From: Takakia lepidozioides
Lineage: Eukaryota > Streptophyta > Takakiopsida > Takakiales > Takakiaceae
Length of the DNA: 64,000 bases
Direction of reading: 5' to 3'
NCBI GenBank assembly: GCA_030704615.1
Contig: CM060733.1
Coordinates: 10,850,001-10,914,000, forward strand
In this document: positions 49,101-60,150 of the stretch, piece by piece
Layout of the letters: each line of letters starts with the position of its first letter
Position numbering within the stretch: the stretch's first letter is position 1
The notes under the pieces: model-generated
Database searches by the model: none
What the model saw: only the letters and a program-made list of their open reading frames with translations
What the model was told of the DNA's origin: nothing
Program-made: the position numbers and the translations under genes

Positions 49101-52100
49101 CTTATGTGTATGATCTCTAGTTTCTCACAGTAATTAGCTTGGCATTCACTTTCTTTTACAATGTACTCATAAGACGTTGTTTGCCGTAGCCTTGTGGCCA
49201 TTGACCCCGCGCCCAGTTTGAGCGGAAACCAAAGGGACAGAACCTACCTCCGTCAGGGGCTGACATTGGTAGTAAGACTTACCTTTATAAATAGAATTAA
49301 TTCGGGTTTTCCAGATATCCTCTAGAAATCCCTTCACACAAGCATCAATCTGCTGTGTGTGATTTGCCCAAAAACTAGGCCTCAGAAGGGCCTGGGCTTT
49401 TGGCTCAGCCTCAAGACTCCTTGAACTTATTGATGAATCAGTTCACGTGAGTGAGGATGCAAATGGTCCAGAAGTCCATTCTGGCCAGTTCAGTGTTGGG
49501 TTGCCTCCATCAAAATCTGCTTACCTGGCCTGTGACAGTGCATCAATAAAACCTTCCAAGCTTTTAATAAAGCAGGCCTAGACCTGCCATCTCAACAGCT
49601 ATCTTGCAATCATGGGATGAGCTGAAACATCCCGCAATTCAGGCTGCTTCAGCATTCTTGATCAATAATTCTTCCCTGCAGTAGTCCCTGAGCAGCATGT
49701 GCATGATCAGCACCAAAGTTGTCCTGGCCCATACAGTTGAATTAGCTGATCTACAGAAGCTGGAGATAGGATGCGGTCTTATTAGTCAAGGATTCTCTCA
49801 CTTACATCAACCGTGGATGTTTGTGTTCGTGAGCCCATGTCAAAGTGGACAAAGATGCTTCACTGGCATACCCAATCTGTGCAGACTCAACCTGTTAATA
49901 TATTAAATATGCATGCTTGTTCAATAGCTTCGTTTTGCAGAATCACAGTTGAACTCTAATCTAACCTCCAGTCCATACATACATTCTTTCACAGGCAGCA
50001 TATTGATCCAGGAGGTTAGATGAATGATGTAGGGCTGATGGTGAGTATGAGCTGAGGTTGTGAAGTGGGTGCGTGCAGGAAGTGCAACAGGTCAGTGGAT
50101 TCAAGTGGAACAGCCTGTATCAATTAAGGCAGGCAGTAACGACATCGCACTTCTGTCCATGACTGTTGGTCTGCAGGTTCACTATTATGACCCCAGCCTT
50201 TGCATGAAGTTTGTGATTGGGCTGGCTCCTCTGTTGTGGAGGTTCTCTGTGTTGTCTCACTGGAAAATCACACTGATGAGCTTCTGACCTCATTGACGCT
50301 CATATCCTGCTACATCCAGGGGCACTAACTGGATTGCCAAATTGGCCCCTACACCTCAGTTCTCTCTTGAGAGGTTCTCTGTGAATCATACAAAACCTTG
50401 TAATTACGTTACATATAATTAGTAAAAATATCCTTAAATATCTAAAATAAGGTGTATTATGAGTAAAGATAATCCTGACCACTGTTTTGATTTGTCTCTG
50501 GAAGCTCTCTGCATATCTCAGGGACGTCTTGGGCGCACCTTGAGAGTCAGTTCTTACAACCTGCAGATCGAGCTGGGGCCCTCGAGTAGCACTCCAACCA
50601 AGACTAGAATCTGGCTTATTTGTACCACCTAGGAAGAAGAGACTTGAGTACCTTTAATTCTTCTCCTGTTCGTCTTACTACGAGATCTGAGGATGATATT
50701 ATATTTTCTTACAATTTGTGGCAGAAGCTTCAGCTTTGAGGTCCCGAAGTACAGTGAGAGAACCGGAGTATGAGGATACTTGCATACACATGCCCATGTG
50801 TATGAGCATCTGACAGAGTAGTGTGTCAATGTTGAGGTTGAAGTTTTGCTATGAGGTTTGAATGTACAAACTACGAATGTAACACCAACCAGTTGTATGA
50901 ATGGTTTTCACCTACCCTGTCACACCTAGTTATGTCAAACACCGTCTGGTTCCAAGGAGGATTACAATTTATCTCTCCAAGCACGTCGCTCTTGCATGGT
51001 ACTCAAAAAACGTTATCAGCTCGGAAGACATAATTTCCAGTATGTTTCCGGCATGAGCAGAATTATGGAGCATATCTGGAGAAAGAGGGTGCCGGTCTTC
51101 AAGGGTCCGTTACTTTACAAGGCCTACCATCTGGAAACCAGGATTTGACTACTGTAAGATGGGTGCACCAGGTATATGTCTCTCTCCCTCTCTCTTCTTG
51201 TGCAGTACCCACTAGAAGATCCAGTGTGGATACAGGCTTCTTTTGGAGATCCTTGTCCTTGGCAGAGGCCTTTTGTGAGGACATGAAATGCTGAAGATCT
51301 ACCTGCATGTTCCATCTTGCGGTATATGTCCAGATATATCCCACTGAGAGGGCTAGCATGATGCAATCTAAGCTTTGGTGTCTGGCATGCAGTGGTTCCT
51401 CCATCTTTCATTTTTCTTTCTCACGAAGAAGAGGGGAAACATTGCATAGCATGCTGTTATATAAGATCGTCTCTAAAGGGTGACAGTCTAAATGTACTGT
51501 ACTTACAAATTTCTAAAGCCACAAACAATGGTTTTGCGCTTTTCAATACATGTTCAGGTGGGATTGAAGGGAGAAGACTTGAAAATTTTCACACAGGGGG
51601 GTGCTGACAGTGTAACTTGGGATTCGCCATTCGCACTTCAACAATATACACCCCTCATCTGGTATAAGGTCAGTATCTCTACGATAATCCACTGTGAGCA
51701 AACAAAGTCTGTAGGACTAGACAAGGGATGGCTATAGATGGTTACATGGTTCTTATTTCTTACTGCTTGGTATCGATTGCATGTGCACTCCCTTCATTTC
51801 AATTTTCCATTCATGATGTCGTGCATGGGGTGGTGCAGACCAAGTTTGATGCACCACAGGGGAAGGAGCCTGTGGCACTAGATCTGGGCAGCATGGGCAA
51901 GGGGCAAGCATGGGTGAACGGAAAACATCTGGGCCGATTCTGGCCATCCCTGCATGCCCCTGAGACTGGTTGCTCTGATACTTGTGATTATCGTGGCACC
52001 TACTACGCCGAAAAATGTGTCACCAACTGTGGCCAACCTTCCCAGCGCTGGCAAGTTCTTCTGCATGTTAGAAATTGTAGTTGGTGGATATACCCCATTC

Positions 52101-55100
52101 TGAGTCTCTAGAAAGGTCATTATCTCGGACATTATAAAGTTACCTTCTTTTTGTTCTCTACCCCTCCCTCTACATCAAGAACACAGTCCCTGCACCTCTG
52201 TCCACCAAAGTTTCAAAATCTCAAGGCTGAGTGCGAAAGCCCTGGCCCTGTTGTGGTGTAACTGCTGGGCAGATCACACACAGCAGATTGGTTCTTGTGT
52301 GAAAGGCTTTCTAGAAGAAATCTGGAAAGCTTATATCACAGTAAGTCCCACTACTGGAGTGGACCCCTCACAAACGTTGTTTCTGTTCCCTTTTCTTCCG
52401 CCCAAACTGGGCGCGGGGTCTATGGCCACAAGGCTATTGCAAACATCATCTTGCGTGTGCATTCTCTTCCCTTTGGGCCTTCCAAGAAAGAGTTCTTGCG
52501 CTCTTTCTTATGTCTGTTCAAGGGGATCATGGTGAGGATAGCTATTCCCCCTAGGATGTGGGTGTTTCTTTCTTTTCTTCCCATAAGCTCTATGAGCTTT
52601 CTGCGGACGTTAGAAAGCACCATTTCCTTTCATGTCATTCTTTCTCATTTCTAATCTGTGGGGATGATGGTGAGGATAGTGGAGATTTATTATGCAGTCT
52701 GAGGCATTCTCTTTGAAAGCATCAAACAGACACCTGTCAAGAAGCTTGAGACAATGTGGAAGCTATGGCTTTCCTTGATTCTGATTTGGTGAATACTCAC
52801 ATCAAAATCATTCTAGAGTTCAGAATTTTCTAAAGAAAATTGAGGCGTAAATCCCACTACTGGAGTGCACCTTCAGTGTAGGACGAAGAAATTAAGCAAT
52901 TTGATGAGATATATGGAGAAAAGTCTTTCCATCCGATGGAGCGTACTCACGGCTTCCGTCTTTTCTTTCTACATATTTTTACATCCATATCAATTTGCTT
53001 CATTCAGGGTCCAGCTTAAGATCTTGCAGGTCTTATGAGTAGTTGAGAGAGATGTCTTGGTACTCTGCAGTTCTCCAAAAGGCAACTGGTGAATGCTTTT
53101 TCTAATGGCCATCCACCAAACCAGAGGGCATTGTGAAATCCACAATAGCATTTTTTAAGGGACAGGTGAGTTGTAGCGGATGAGCCCCCTTTAGAGAGAT
53201 CATGCCATGTTGCACCCAGAGCCCAGCAAGAAGATCAAAATCCCAGTGGGGCTGCTCACGTTTTCAGACAACTTACATGAATTGCAAAGCATCTTTAAAA
53301 AAACGGGTACCAGTTTTGCTCAGAAAATCTGCCTAACCCTTCTTTTTAATGTTCTGAAATGCATGTGTGGTGCAGGTACCACCTTCCACGTGCTTGGCTG
53401 AAGCCCAAGGACAATTTACTAGTCCTGTTTGAAGAAATGGGAGGTGATCCGTTACAGGTGTCAATGGTGACAGTATCACAGGACGCTGTTTGTGGTCATA
53501 TGTCAGACTCACACCCGGCACCCTTTCACATGAGGATGCATAATGCAACACAATATACAGTGCCTTCTGCAGGGATGCGGCTTGAGTGCGCAAAAGGCTA
53601 CAAGATTCTGGACATTGCCTTTGCGAGTTTTGGTAATCCAGAGGGCAAGTGTGGCAACTTCCACCAAGGGACCTGTCATGCTGTGAATTCTCTCGCCGCT
53701 GTTCATGAGGTTAGTATGATTCCAGCATCAATGACACATCAAAAGGATACTGTAGGATCTCTCTCTCTCTCTCTCTGCACTAGACTGAAATTTGAACTCA
53801 GGGCCAGAAGCCTACCTTTGAACAGCAAACAGAAGCAGAGAGGAATGATTGGCCGTTGTGTGGGCAACCTGAAGACAATATTCATTTTCTGATCCTTTGT
53901 CCCGGGTTCTCACCAGAGAGACGCTCTCTTCAAATCTATCAAGGGAATTGTGCTTATACCTCTGTTTACCAATTTTGAAAGTCTCGAGGCTGAGCCAAAA
54001 TCCCACGCCCTTTCGGGGCCTAGTTATTGGACAAACCACACACAGCAGGTTGATGCTTGTGTAAGGTCTTTCTAGCGGATATCTGGAAAACCCGGATCAA
54101 TTGTTTATTCCAGATAAGTCTTACTACCGGCGTCAGCCCCTGACAAAGGTGGGTTCTGTCCCTTTGTGTTCCGCTCAAACTGGGCGCCAGGTCAATGGAC
54201 ACAAGGCTACAGCAAACAACGTCTTATGAGTACTCGTCTGCAGAGTTATAAGTACTCGTCTCGAGGTTGATCTGGAGTCTAGAGGTTGTTTCCACGAAGG
54301 CCAAGCTGGCTTTCGGCGAAACAGGGGCTGTGTGGATCATATCTTCACTCTAAGCCAGATTATCCAGGGAAGGAAAAAAGAAGGGAAACCCACTTATGTC
54401 TTTTTCCTGGATGTCAAAAAGGCTTATGACACAGTGTGGAGAGATGGCCTATGGTTCCGCCTCTGTCTTGTGGGATCAAGGGAAAGATGTGGAGAGTTGT
54501 CCACAACTTGTATGCTCACACCAAAAGCTGTGTCACTGTTAACGGACAGAAGTCCAACTTCTTTGACATAAACCAAGGTGTAGCTCAAGGATGTACTCTC
54601 TCCCCTCTGCTCTTCAATGTTTTCATCAATCAACTCCTCGAGGATGTGGAAAGTGAGGGATTTGGGTTAAGGGTGGGTGATACCACCATACCAGCCCTTA
54701 TGTTTGCGGATGACTTCGCAGGCATAGGGGAGACTCCAACCAATCTCCAGGAGTTGATTGATTGCGCGAAGAGATACTTTGATCTTTGGGGGCTAGAGGC
54801 TAATGTCAGCAAATGTGCAGTGGTAGCATTCAACGACAGAGGGGAGGGAGGAAGTGATCTTAAGTGGCAGTGGGGTAGCCAAGAGATCCCGGTCCTCCCT
54901 TCCTACACTTACCTGGGCGTTGAGTTCTCCTCCAATTGTAATTGGGATGCACATATCCGGAAAGTTGTTCAAACTGGCAAGGGCAAAGCTCTGGGGCTCA
55001 CTAAATTTTTCCACTGCAGAGGGGTCAACTCTGAGGTTAAGAAAACCATGCTTTGTCGCGTTATTAGACCTGCCTTGGAGTATGGATCTGCTATATGGGT

Positions 55101-57076
55101 TGATAACTCCAACCAGGCTAAGTCTCTAGAATCCATTCAAGTGGGGGTGCTTAAGGAGTGTATGTCAGCATGCTCCAAAACAGCCAATGTGGCTGTTCGG
55201 GGTGAGTTTGGCATTCCGTCCTTAAGCTCCCGACGAGATGAATTCAAGGTCAGATGGTGGGGTCAGCTGCAACATATGCCCAACACCCGATATCCTAAGT
55301 TAATCGACTCTATATCTTGGAAACAGGACCGCCCTGTCAAACAGGCTAAGTCCTGGCAGAAGAGAGTAGAAGAGATCCTCAAGGACCTGGACCTGGATCC
55401 GCAAGTCTTGACCCTGCTGGATAAATCTGACTTAGAGGCTGTAGTGTCCTCAGCCATGTCTGTTGCCATGAGATTGTCTGATGAAAATGAAGTTAGGCAG
55501 AAAACTTCCCTGAACTTGTTTCCAGTCTGTGACATGGGGGAGGACATCTTGGATGACCTCAAGGGTCTACCCACTCTCGGCACTAGACTGAAATTTAAAC
55601 TCGGGCAGGAAGCCTACCTTTGAACAGCAAACAGAAGCAGAGAGGAAAGGGAGAGTGCAATTGCCCGTTGTGTGGGCAATCTGAAGACAGTATTCATTTT
55701 CTGATACACTGTCCGGGGTTCTCTCACCAAAGAGACGCTCTCTTCAAATCTATTAAGGGAATTGTGGCTGTACCCCTGTTTACCAACTTTGAAAGTCTCG
55801 AGGCTGAGCCAAAAGCCCAGGCCCTCCTGAGGCCTAGTTTTTGGGCAAATCACACACAGCAGATTGATGCTTGTGTGAAGGGATTTCTAGAGGATATCTG
55901 GAAAACCCGGATTAATTCTTTATATGGAGGTAAGTCTTACTACCAACGTCAGCCCCTGACAGAGGTAGGTTCTGTCCCTTTTGTTCCCGCTCAAACTGGG
56001 CGCGGGGTCAATGGCCACAAGGCAAACAACGTCTTATGAGTACAATCTCGCTCTCTTTACCAACTTCAAAAATCTCGAGGCTGAGCCAAAAGCTCAGGCC
56101 CTTTTGGGGCCTAGTTATTGGGCAAATCACACACAGCAATAGATGCTTGTGTAAATGGATTTCTAGAGGATATCTGGAAAATTCGAATTAATTGTCTGTT
56201 CCAAGGTTGTTTCTGTCCCTTTGTGTTCCGCTCAAACTGGGCGTGGGGTCACTGGCCACAAGGCTCTGGAAAACGTCTTATGAGTATATTCTCTCTCTCT
56301 CTTTAAACTCAGGGCAAGGAGTCTATCTTGGAACAATACACAGATGCAGAAGGGAGATTGTCAATGCCCAATGTGCGGGCGGCCTGAAGACTATCCTTTT
56401 TTGATACAATGACCGGGGTATTCTCATCAGAGAGCAACCCTCTTCAGGATAATCAAAGACATAGTCCCTGCACCTCTGTGGACTAAGAAGTTTCTCTCTA
56501 TCTTGTGGATGACCTCAAGTTTACCCACTCTCAGCACTAGACTGAAATTTAAACTCGAGGGGGAAGCCTACCTTTGAACAGCAAACAGATGCAGAGAGGA
56601 AAGGGGGATTGCAAATACCCGTTGTGTGGGCAAACTGAAGACAATATCCACTTTCGGACTCATTGTCCTGGGTACTTTCACCAGAGAGACGCCCTGTGCA
56701 AATTCATCAAGGGATTTGTTCCTGTACCTCAGTTTACCAACGTCGAAAATCTCAAGGCTGAGCCAAAAGCCCAGGCCCTTTTGGGGCCAAGTTCGAGATT
56801 TTGTAAATACTTCAATTGTCCTGGGCATGCGGTGGGGTGCAGGCATGTATGGGGAAGCAGCAATGCACGATAGCTGTAGCTTGGTCAACCTTTGGTGCAG
56901 TTGATCCTTGCCCCACATTGCCCAAGAGTTTGGCTGTCCAGGTTCACTGTTCCACTATGCACCACAATAAGTATGAGGAGCCTCTTGCATATCCCCATCA
57001 CATGTGGCAGCGATCAAACGACGGGCCGACGCATCTTTCAAGGGTAAAGCATCCTTTGGGTTATCTCAGCATGTGA
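40158..57076 (+). CDS. Beta-galactosidase (glycoside hydrolase family 35) with C-terminal SUEL-type lectin domain
   Basis: Nineteen-exon model: 40158-40364, 41374-41469, 41594-41706, 41958-42024, 42746-42838, 43454-43597, 43779-43867, 45899-46004, 46312-46399, 46697-46821, 47057-47218, 47413-47657, 48974-49089, 50079-50176, 51061-51171, 51558-51668, 51839-52050, 53376-53709, 56843-57076. All phases agree, giving 916 aa. An N-terminal hydrophobic stretch ([15 protein letters not shown]) is a likely signal peptide for the wall or vacuole. GH35 signatures follow in order: [63 protein letters not shown] (acid/base Glu about 196), [11 protein letters not shown] (nucleophile Glu about 265), [20 protein letters not shown]. 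Residues about 796-876 are the Cys-rich galactose-binding lectin domain ([20 protein letters not shown] to LAVQVHCS). Family enzymes release terminal beta-galactose from wall polysaccharides. Intron 17 starts with GC. The exon 2 and exon 8 borders are weak but give the expected sequence. Confidence 0.9.
43125..43180 (-). mobile_element. LINE 3' tail fragment, inverted in beta-galactosidase intron 5
   Basis: Reads gaatgtactcataagacgttgtttgccgtag on the + strand, the reverse complement of the terminal segment found at the ends of the LINE fragments in introns 7 and 18. Only the last ~50 bp is present. Confidence 0.65.
43915..45700 (+). mobile_element. Head-to-tail array of truncated LINE 3' ends in intron 7
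   Basis: Four consecutive 5'-truncated pieces of one LINE family, all in gene orientation: about 43915-44640, 44630-45115, 45125-45410 and 45405-45700. The first runs from [20 protein letters not shown] through a Cys-rich segment to [20 protein letters not shown] and the terminal segment ctacggcaaacaacgtctta. The following pieces repeat parts of it (for example [20 protein letters not shown] versus [18 protein letters not shown]) with different mutations, so they are not identical duplicates. Short TCTC-rich stretches separate some pieces. The corresponding intact region is at 55311-56039. Flanking exons 7 and 8 still splice in phase. Confidence 0.8.
48120..48525 (+). mobile_element. LINE 3' end with Cys-rich C-terminus, in intron 12
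   Basis: Encodes [20 protein letters not shown], followed by [20 protein letters not shown], the CxxC...H...C zinc-knuckle-like end of a plant LINE ORF2, then [18 protein letters not shown] and a stop. The 3' part closes with gctctatgagctttccgcggacgttataaagcaccatttcatttc. It is the better-preserved relative of the fragment at 34770-35153. Confidence 0.75.
49150..49425 (-). mobile_element. Inverted LINE 3' end in intron 13
   Basis: The complement carries the last ~270 bp of the LINE family in introns 7 and 18: cctgacggaggtaggttctg, gcgcggggtcaatggccaca and the terminal caacgtcttatgagtacat. It lies antisense to the beta-galactosidase gene. Confidence 0.7.
52175..52655 (+). mobile_element. Diverged LINE 3' fragment in GC-AG intron 17
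   Basis: Starts with a degraded copy of the segment ending the intron 7 LINEs (cagattggttcttgtgtgaaaggctttctagaagaaatctgg; gggcgcggggtctatggcca). It finishes with the closing segment of the (CATTT)-tailed fragments (gctctatgagctttctgcgg, agcaccatttcctttcatg). One element therefore carries both ends, suggesting the two LINE groups are related. Confidence 0.65.
53770..54235 (+). mobile_element. Truncated LINE 3' end in intron 18
   Basis: Encodes [12 protein letters not shown] and a frameshifted Cys-rich segment and ends with gcaaacaacgtcttatgagta. It follows a (TC)n run at 53758-53776 and directly precedes the longer reverse-transcriptase copy. Confidence 0.7.
54240..56040 (+). mobile_element. 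5'-truncated LINE with reverse transcriptase domain, in intron 18
   Basis: The longest LINE copy in the window. Reverse-transcriptase motifs occur in order: [57 protein letters not shown], and [10 protein letters not shown], the palm box with catalytic Asp pair (about 54697-54727). A frameshift near 54440-54480 separates the first motifs from the rest. The second reading frame (54436-55623) is open for 395 codons to a stop after [10 protein letters not shown]. The Cys-rich C-terminus continues in another frame (55620-56039; [15 protein letters not shown]). The endonuclease domain and 5' end are absent, so it cannot move by itself. Same orientation as the host gene. Confidence 0.85.
56041..56800 (+). 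mobile_element. Further truncated LINE 3' fragments in intron 18
   Basis: Three short pieces follow the longer copy: about 56045-56300 (ANHTQ.. remnant through to aacgtcttatgagtat), 56305-56490 (a diverged Cys-rich segment) and 56510-56800 ([20 protein letters not shown], then loss of similarity at about 56800). All lie in gene orientation, about 40 bp before the last beta-galactosidase exon. Confidence 0.7.
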
Positions 57077-60000
57077 TGCAACATTGAGGAATGTATCTGA
57101 TCCCTTTGTTAGCAACTTTGAATTTTGGAGTTTGAACTTCTGTGCATATGGTGAGATATGTGATCTTATACATCAACTTGAGAGAAGAGCTTGGGATGTT
57201 TATTATGAGAAAGACACTGGTCCTTGGAAGGGGAATGCTTGTAGCAGTTCCTGGATTGGTTTGGAATTTTTGTGTGAGGCATATAGCTTCCACTTGAAGC
57301 AGATGGACTGATGGAAGCAAGCTACCATCTTGGTTCAGTATTCTGACAATTCATGTCTTTGTAGCCAGATTATTTTACCCTAACAGTGCGATAATCTGTG
57401 TTAAATCCATAGCAATTCAGTTCTATGTCTCTGTCTCTCTCTCGTTGGGTCTTGTTCTGCCCGAAGTGGGGACAGGGTCTATGGCCACAAGGCTATGGCA
57501 AACAATGTCAATACATTCTCTCTCTTCATAATGAGGATCAGAGATGCCTGGCAGCACATCTGCATGTTGCTTTCCAACTTAAAATAAACTTTGGACCACA
57601 GGCTCCCTTTATGAAGTTCCTTCTTTCTCCCATACATGTAATGAATTTCTTTGTTTTTGGTTATCCTACCAAATTCTTCATGGGTCTTCAGGACCGATGT
57701 GGAAGTTATAAAGTTTTTCTTCCTGTTCCTTGTTGTTTTGAGCATACTGGGTGAACTGAGGCAAATGCCTTTTGTCTCTTACAGATTCTCAATCTTTACA
57801 GAAGCATCTTTGGATGTGTAAAATTTCTGAAACTGGTCTTTGTTCATTGTCCCTGCATAGGCCCTGTGGACTTTATAGAGTTTCGTTTTCTCTTTCCCTC
57901 AGTTGTCTGTCTATGGTCTTGTGGACAAATAAAGGGTGTCTTAGGATCACACCGTCCCCAACATTAGGCATTCTTACAACAAAATCGGAATTTCATCAAT
58001 CAATGGACGGAGGAACCAATCCCAATGTGGAAAATTTGGAACTGGAGTGGAATAAAATCCAAAAAGTAAATCAATTAATGAATCACTATCACTCTTGAAA
58101 TTAGCCTGAATTCAACTTGCATGCCGCAATGAAATTGGTAGGAGGGTCCAAATATTCCCCTGATAACAAAGATTTTCCTACAATTTTGTAAAACGATTCA
58201 GTGAAGTGAATTCCTAACAAATGATGTGTTTGATGGGATCTCAAGATCTGTAGATGTCCAAATCCACAGTTTTCCCTTCAAAAGTTACGTTGTTCCCACA
58301 TGCCAGAGCTGTTGAGGTTGTCTGGATATCCATGTCCACAGGCCGCCTCAAGAACATTTTCTTCCAGAATCCTATAGGACACGACGGGATCATTAGCCTA
58401 GTGAGTCAATTATTCCAAGTGTATAGACCAACCAGTATATTTATTGGCTCTGTCCCACGAGGGATAGAGGCATTGTGGAGACATCTTGCCTAGGGGGAGA
58501 ACTAGGCTTATCCATTAAGCCTAGTCTATGGAGGGTTGATGGGCATGATTCATGAAGCCGTGGAAAAAGTATAAAACAACAACCCCAAAATCACCCCAGG
58601 AAAGAGCAAGGACAGAGCCTCTTGTGGCGGAGCTGCTTGTTTATATACTTCATCTCCTGGCGCGATTTCATCTGCTGCCACAATTTCATTTTCTGACGCA
58701 ATTTCCATCTGCTGCCGCAATTTTTCATCTATTGGTGCGATATTTCTCCATGTGGTCTATTCAAATGTAGTTTGTTTGATGGGAATTCTAATTGATCATT
58801 TCCTTTGTCTGAAAGCAAATCACCAAAACATGACATCTGATGGCCATGGGCAATGCAATTGAATTGGTTAGACATCATTCCCTAGGGGGACGAGCATAAC
58901 TATTATAGGTGAAAGTAGCACCGCGAACATAGTGTGACACATGATGCTCATTGTTGTAAATTTTGTACCTCATAACACTAAAACTGAAAAAACTAATGAA
59001 CGCATAAGACCATAACAAAGTGAATAAGATTGAGAGGATAAGACCACAAAAACAAAGAATTTGGTGCAAGATAGAAATCGGAAGGCTAACCAGGTTAACC
59101 CATTCATTATATATTGGCTATTTAATTCTTTTTAAATGATCATTTTGGCATATTTAAACGATAAACTCTCTTTTTTCCTTTTCTTTTAAAGGAAAATACC
59201 TGGTAGCGACGTAGCGACCGCTCACAAATCAGGCCCCTTAAATAGAGTGAGAGGAGAAAATAACCTCTTTCATAGTAACCTCACCACTCTCCTTTGATGC
59301 GCTGGTCCTCTGCCGCTTTCTTGTTACTATTTTCTACTTTCTCTTTCTCCTTCCCCCTAGGTCCTGGGAGCTCCCCCATGCGTCCTTGCCTTCATGGCTA
59401 CTTGGTGGTTATTTTTTCCACTATCTTTGTCCCCCCTTTGCCTTCATCAATAACTTGATCTGTCCCCTGTTCTCTAAACTAAATAATAAATAAATGAATA
59501 AACCCTCGCCATGAGGCGCCAAGCACAGGGACACCGCCCAAGGGAAGGGGATTATACCACGAGTCCCTTTTTTCTTTTTTTCTTTTTTTCTTTTTTTTAA
59601 TTTTAGAATTTTATCTCTTTGAAAGTAAGTTACTCTTGTTGGCCCTCTGGTCACTGGCTTGCCTTCCCTAACTGTATGTGTACCGGCCTTTTGGCTCTCT
59701 TACAAGGTTATTTTTTCCTTGTTCGCTTCTTAATTTGATTACCAAAGCACTGCCCCGCACTTCACTTTCTTTTCCAAAAAACAAAAATTAATATTGACAA
59801 CCATAGAATAATCACAGGATGTACTATATGGTGTGCTATAAAGATCGGTTAGAGAAAGATAAATTTTACTAATAGGGAACTTCCAACTTCTTGTCAATAT
59901 GCTGTCAATATTAGTCACTAGAGTAAAGTTAATTTAAAAAATCCTTTTGTAAGTCAAAGTTTAGGAAGAAGACCTGCTTTTATCCCCCCCCCACTTTCTA

Positions 60001-60150
60001 ACCAGCCCTTTTTTTTGCATTTCTGCATAGGCGTGGACGTGGTGTCGGAAGTCACGCCCCGGCCCCAAGAGTTGATGAAAATGCCAGGTGAAATCCTAGA
60101 GCGCAAGAGCTAGCCCATCCCTTGTAGTGGAAATGTCATATAATGGAGTG
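57077..60150. other. Gene-free, AT-rich region with repeat fragments
   Basis: Downstream of the beta-galactosidase stop. LINE-related scraps occur at 57440-57510 (ggtctatggccacaaggcta) and 57515-57575 (gaggatcagagatgcctggcagc). About 58660-58750 is a set of degenerate ~24-bp units around gcaatttcatctgctgccgc. Poly-T runs occur at 59560-59605. No convincing coding sequence was seen. Confidence 0.5.

Noticed and set aside
54436-55623. Reverse-transcriptase frame as a host gene
   Set aside because: It lacks a proper start, is frameshifted relative to upstream RT motifs and repeats elsewhere in the same gene as fragments: a LINE copy.
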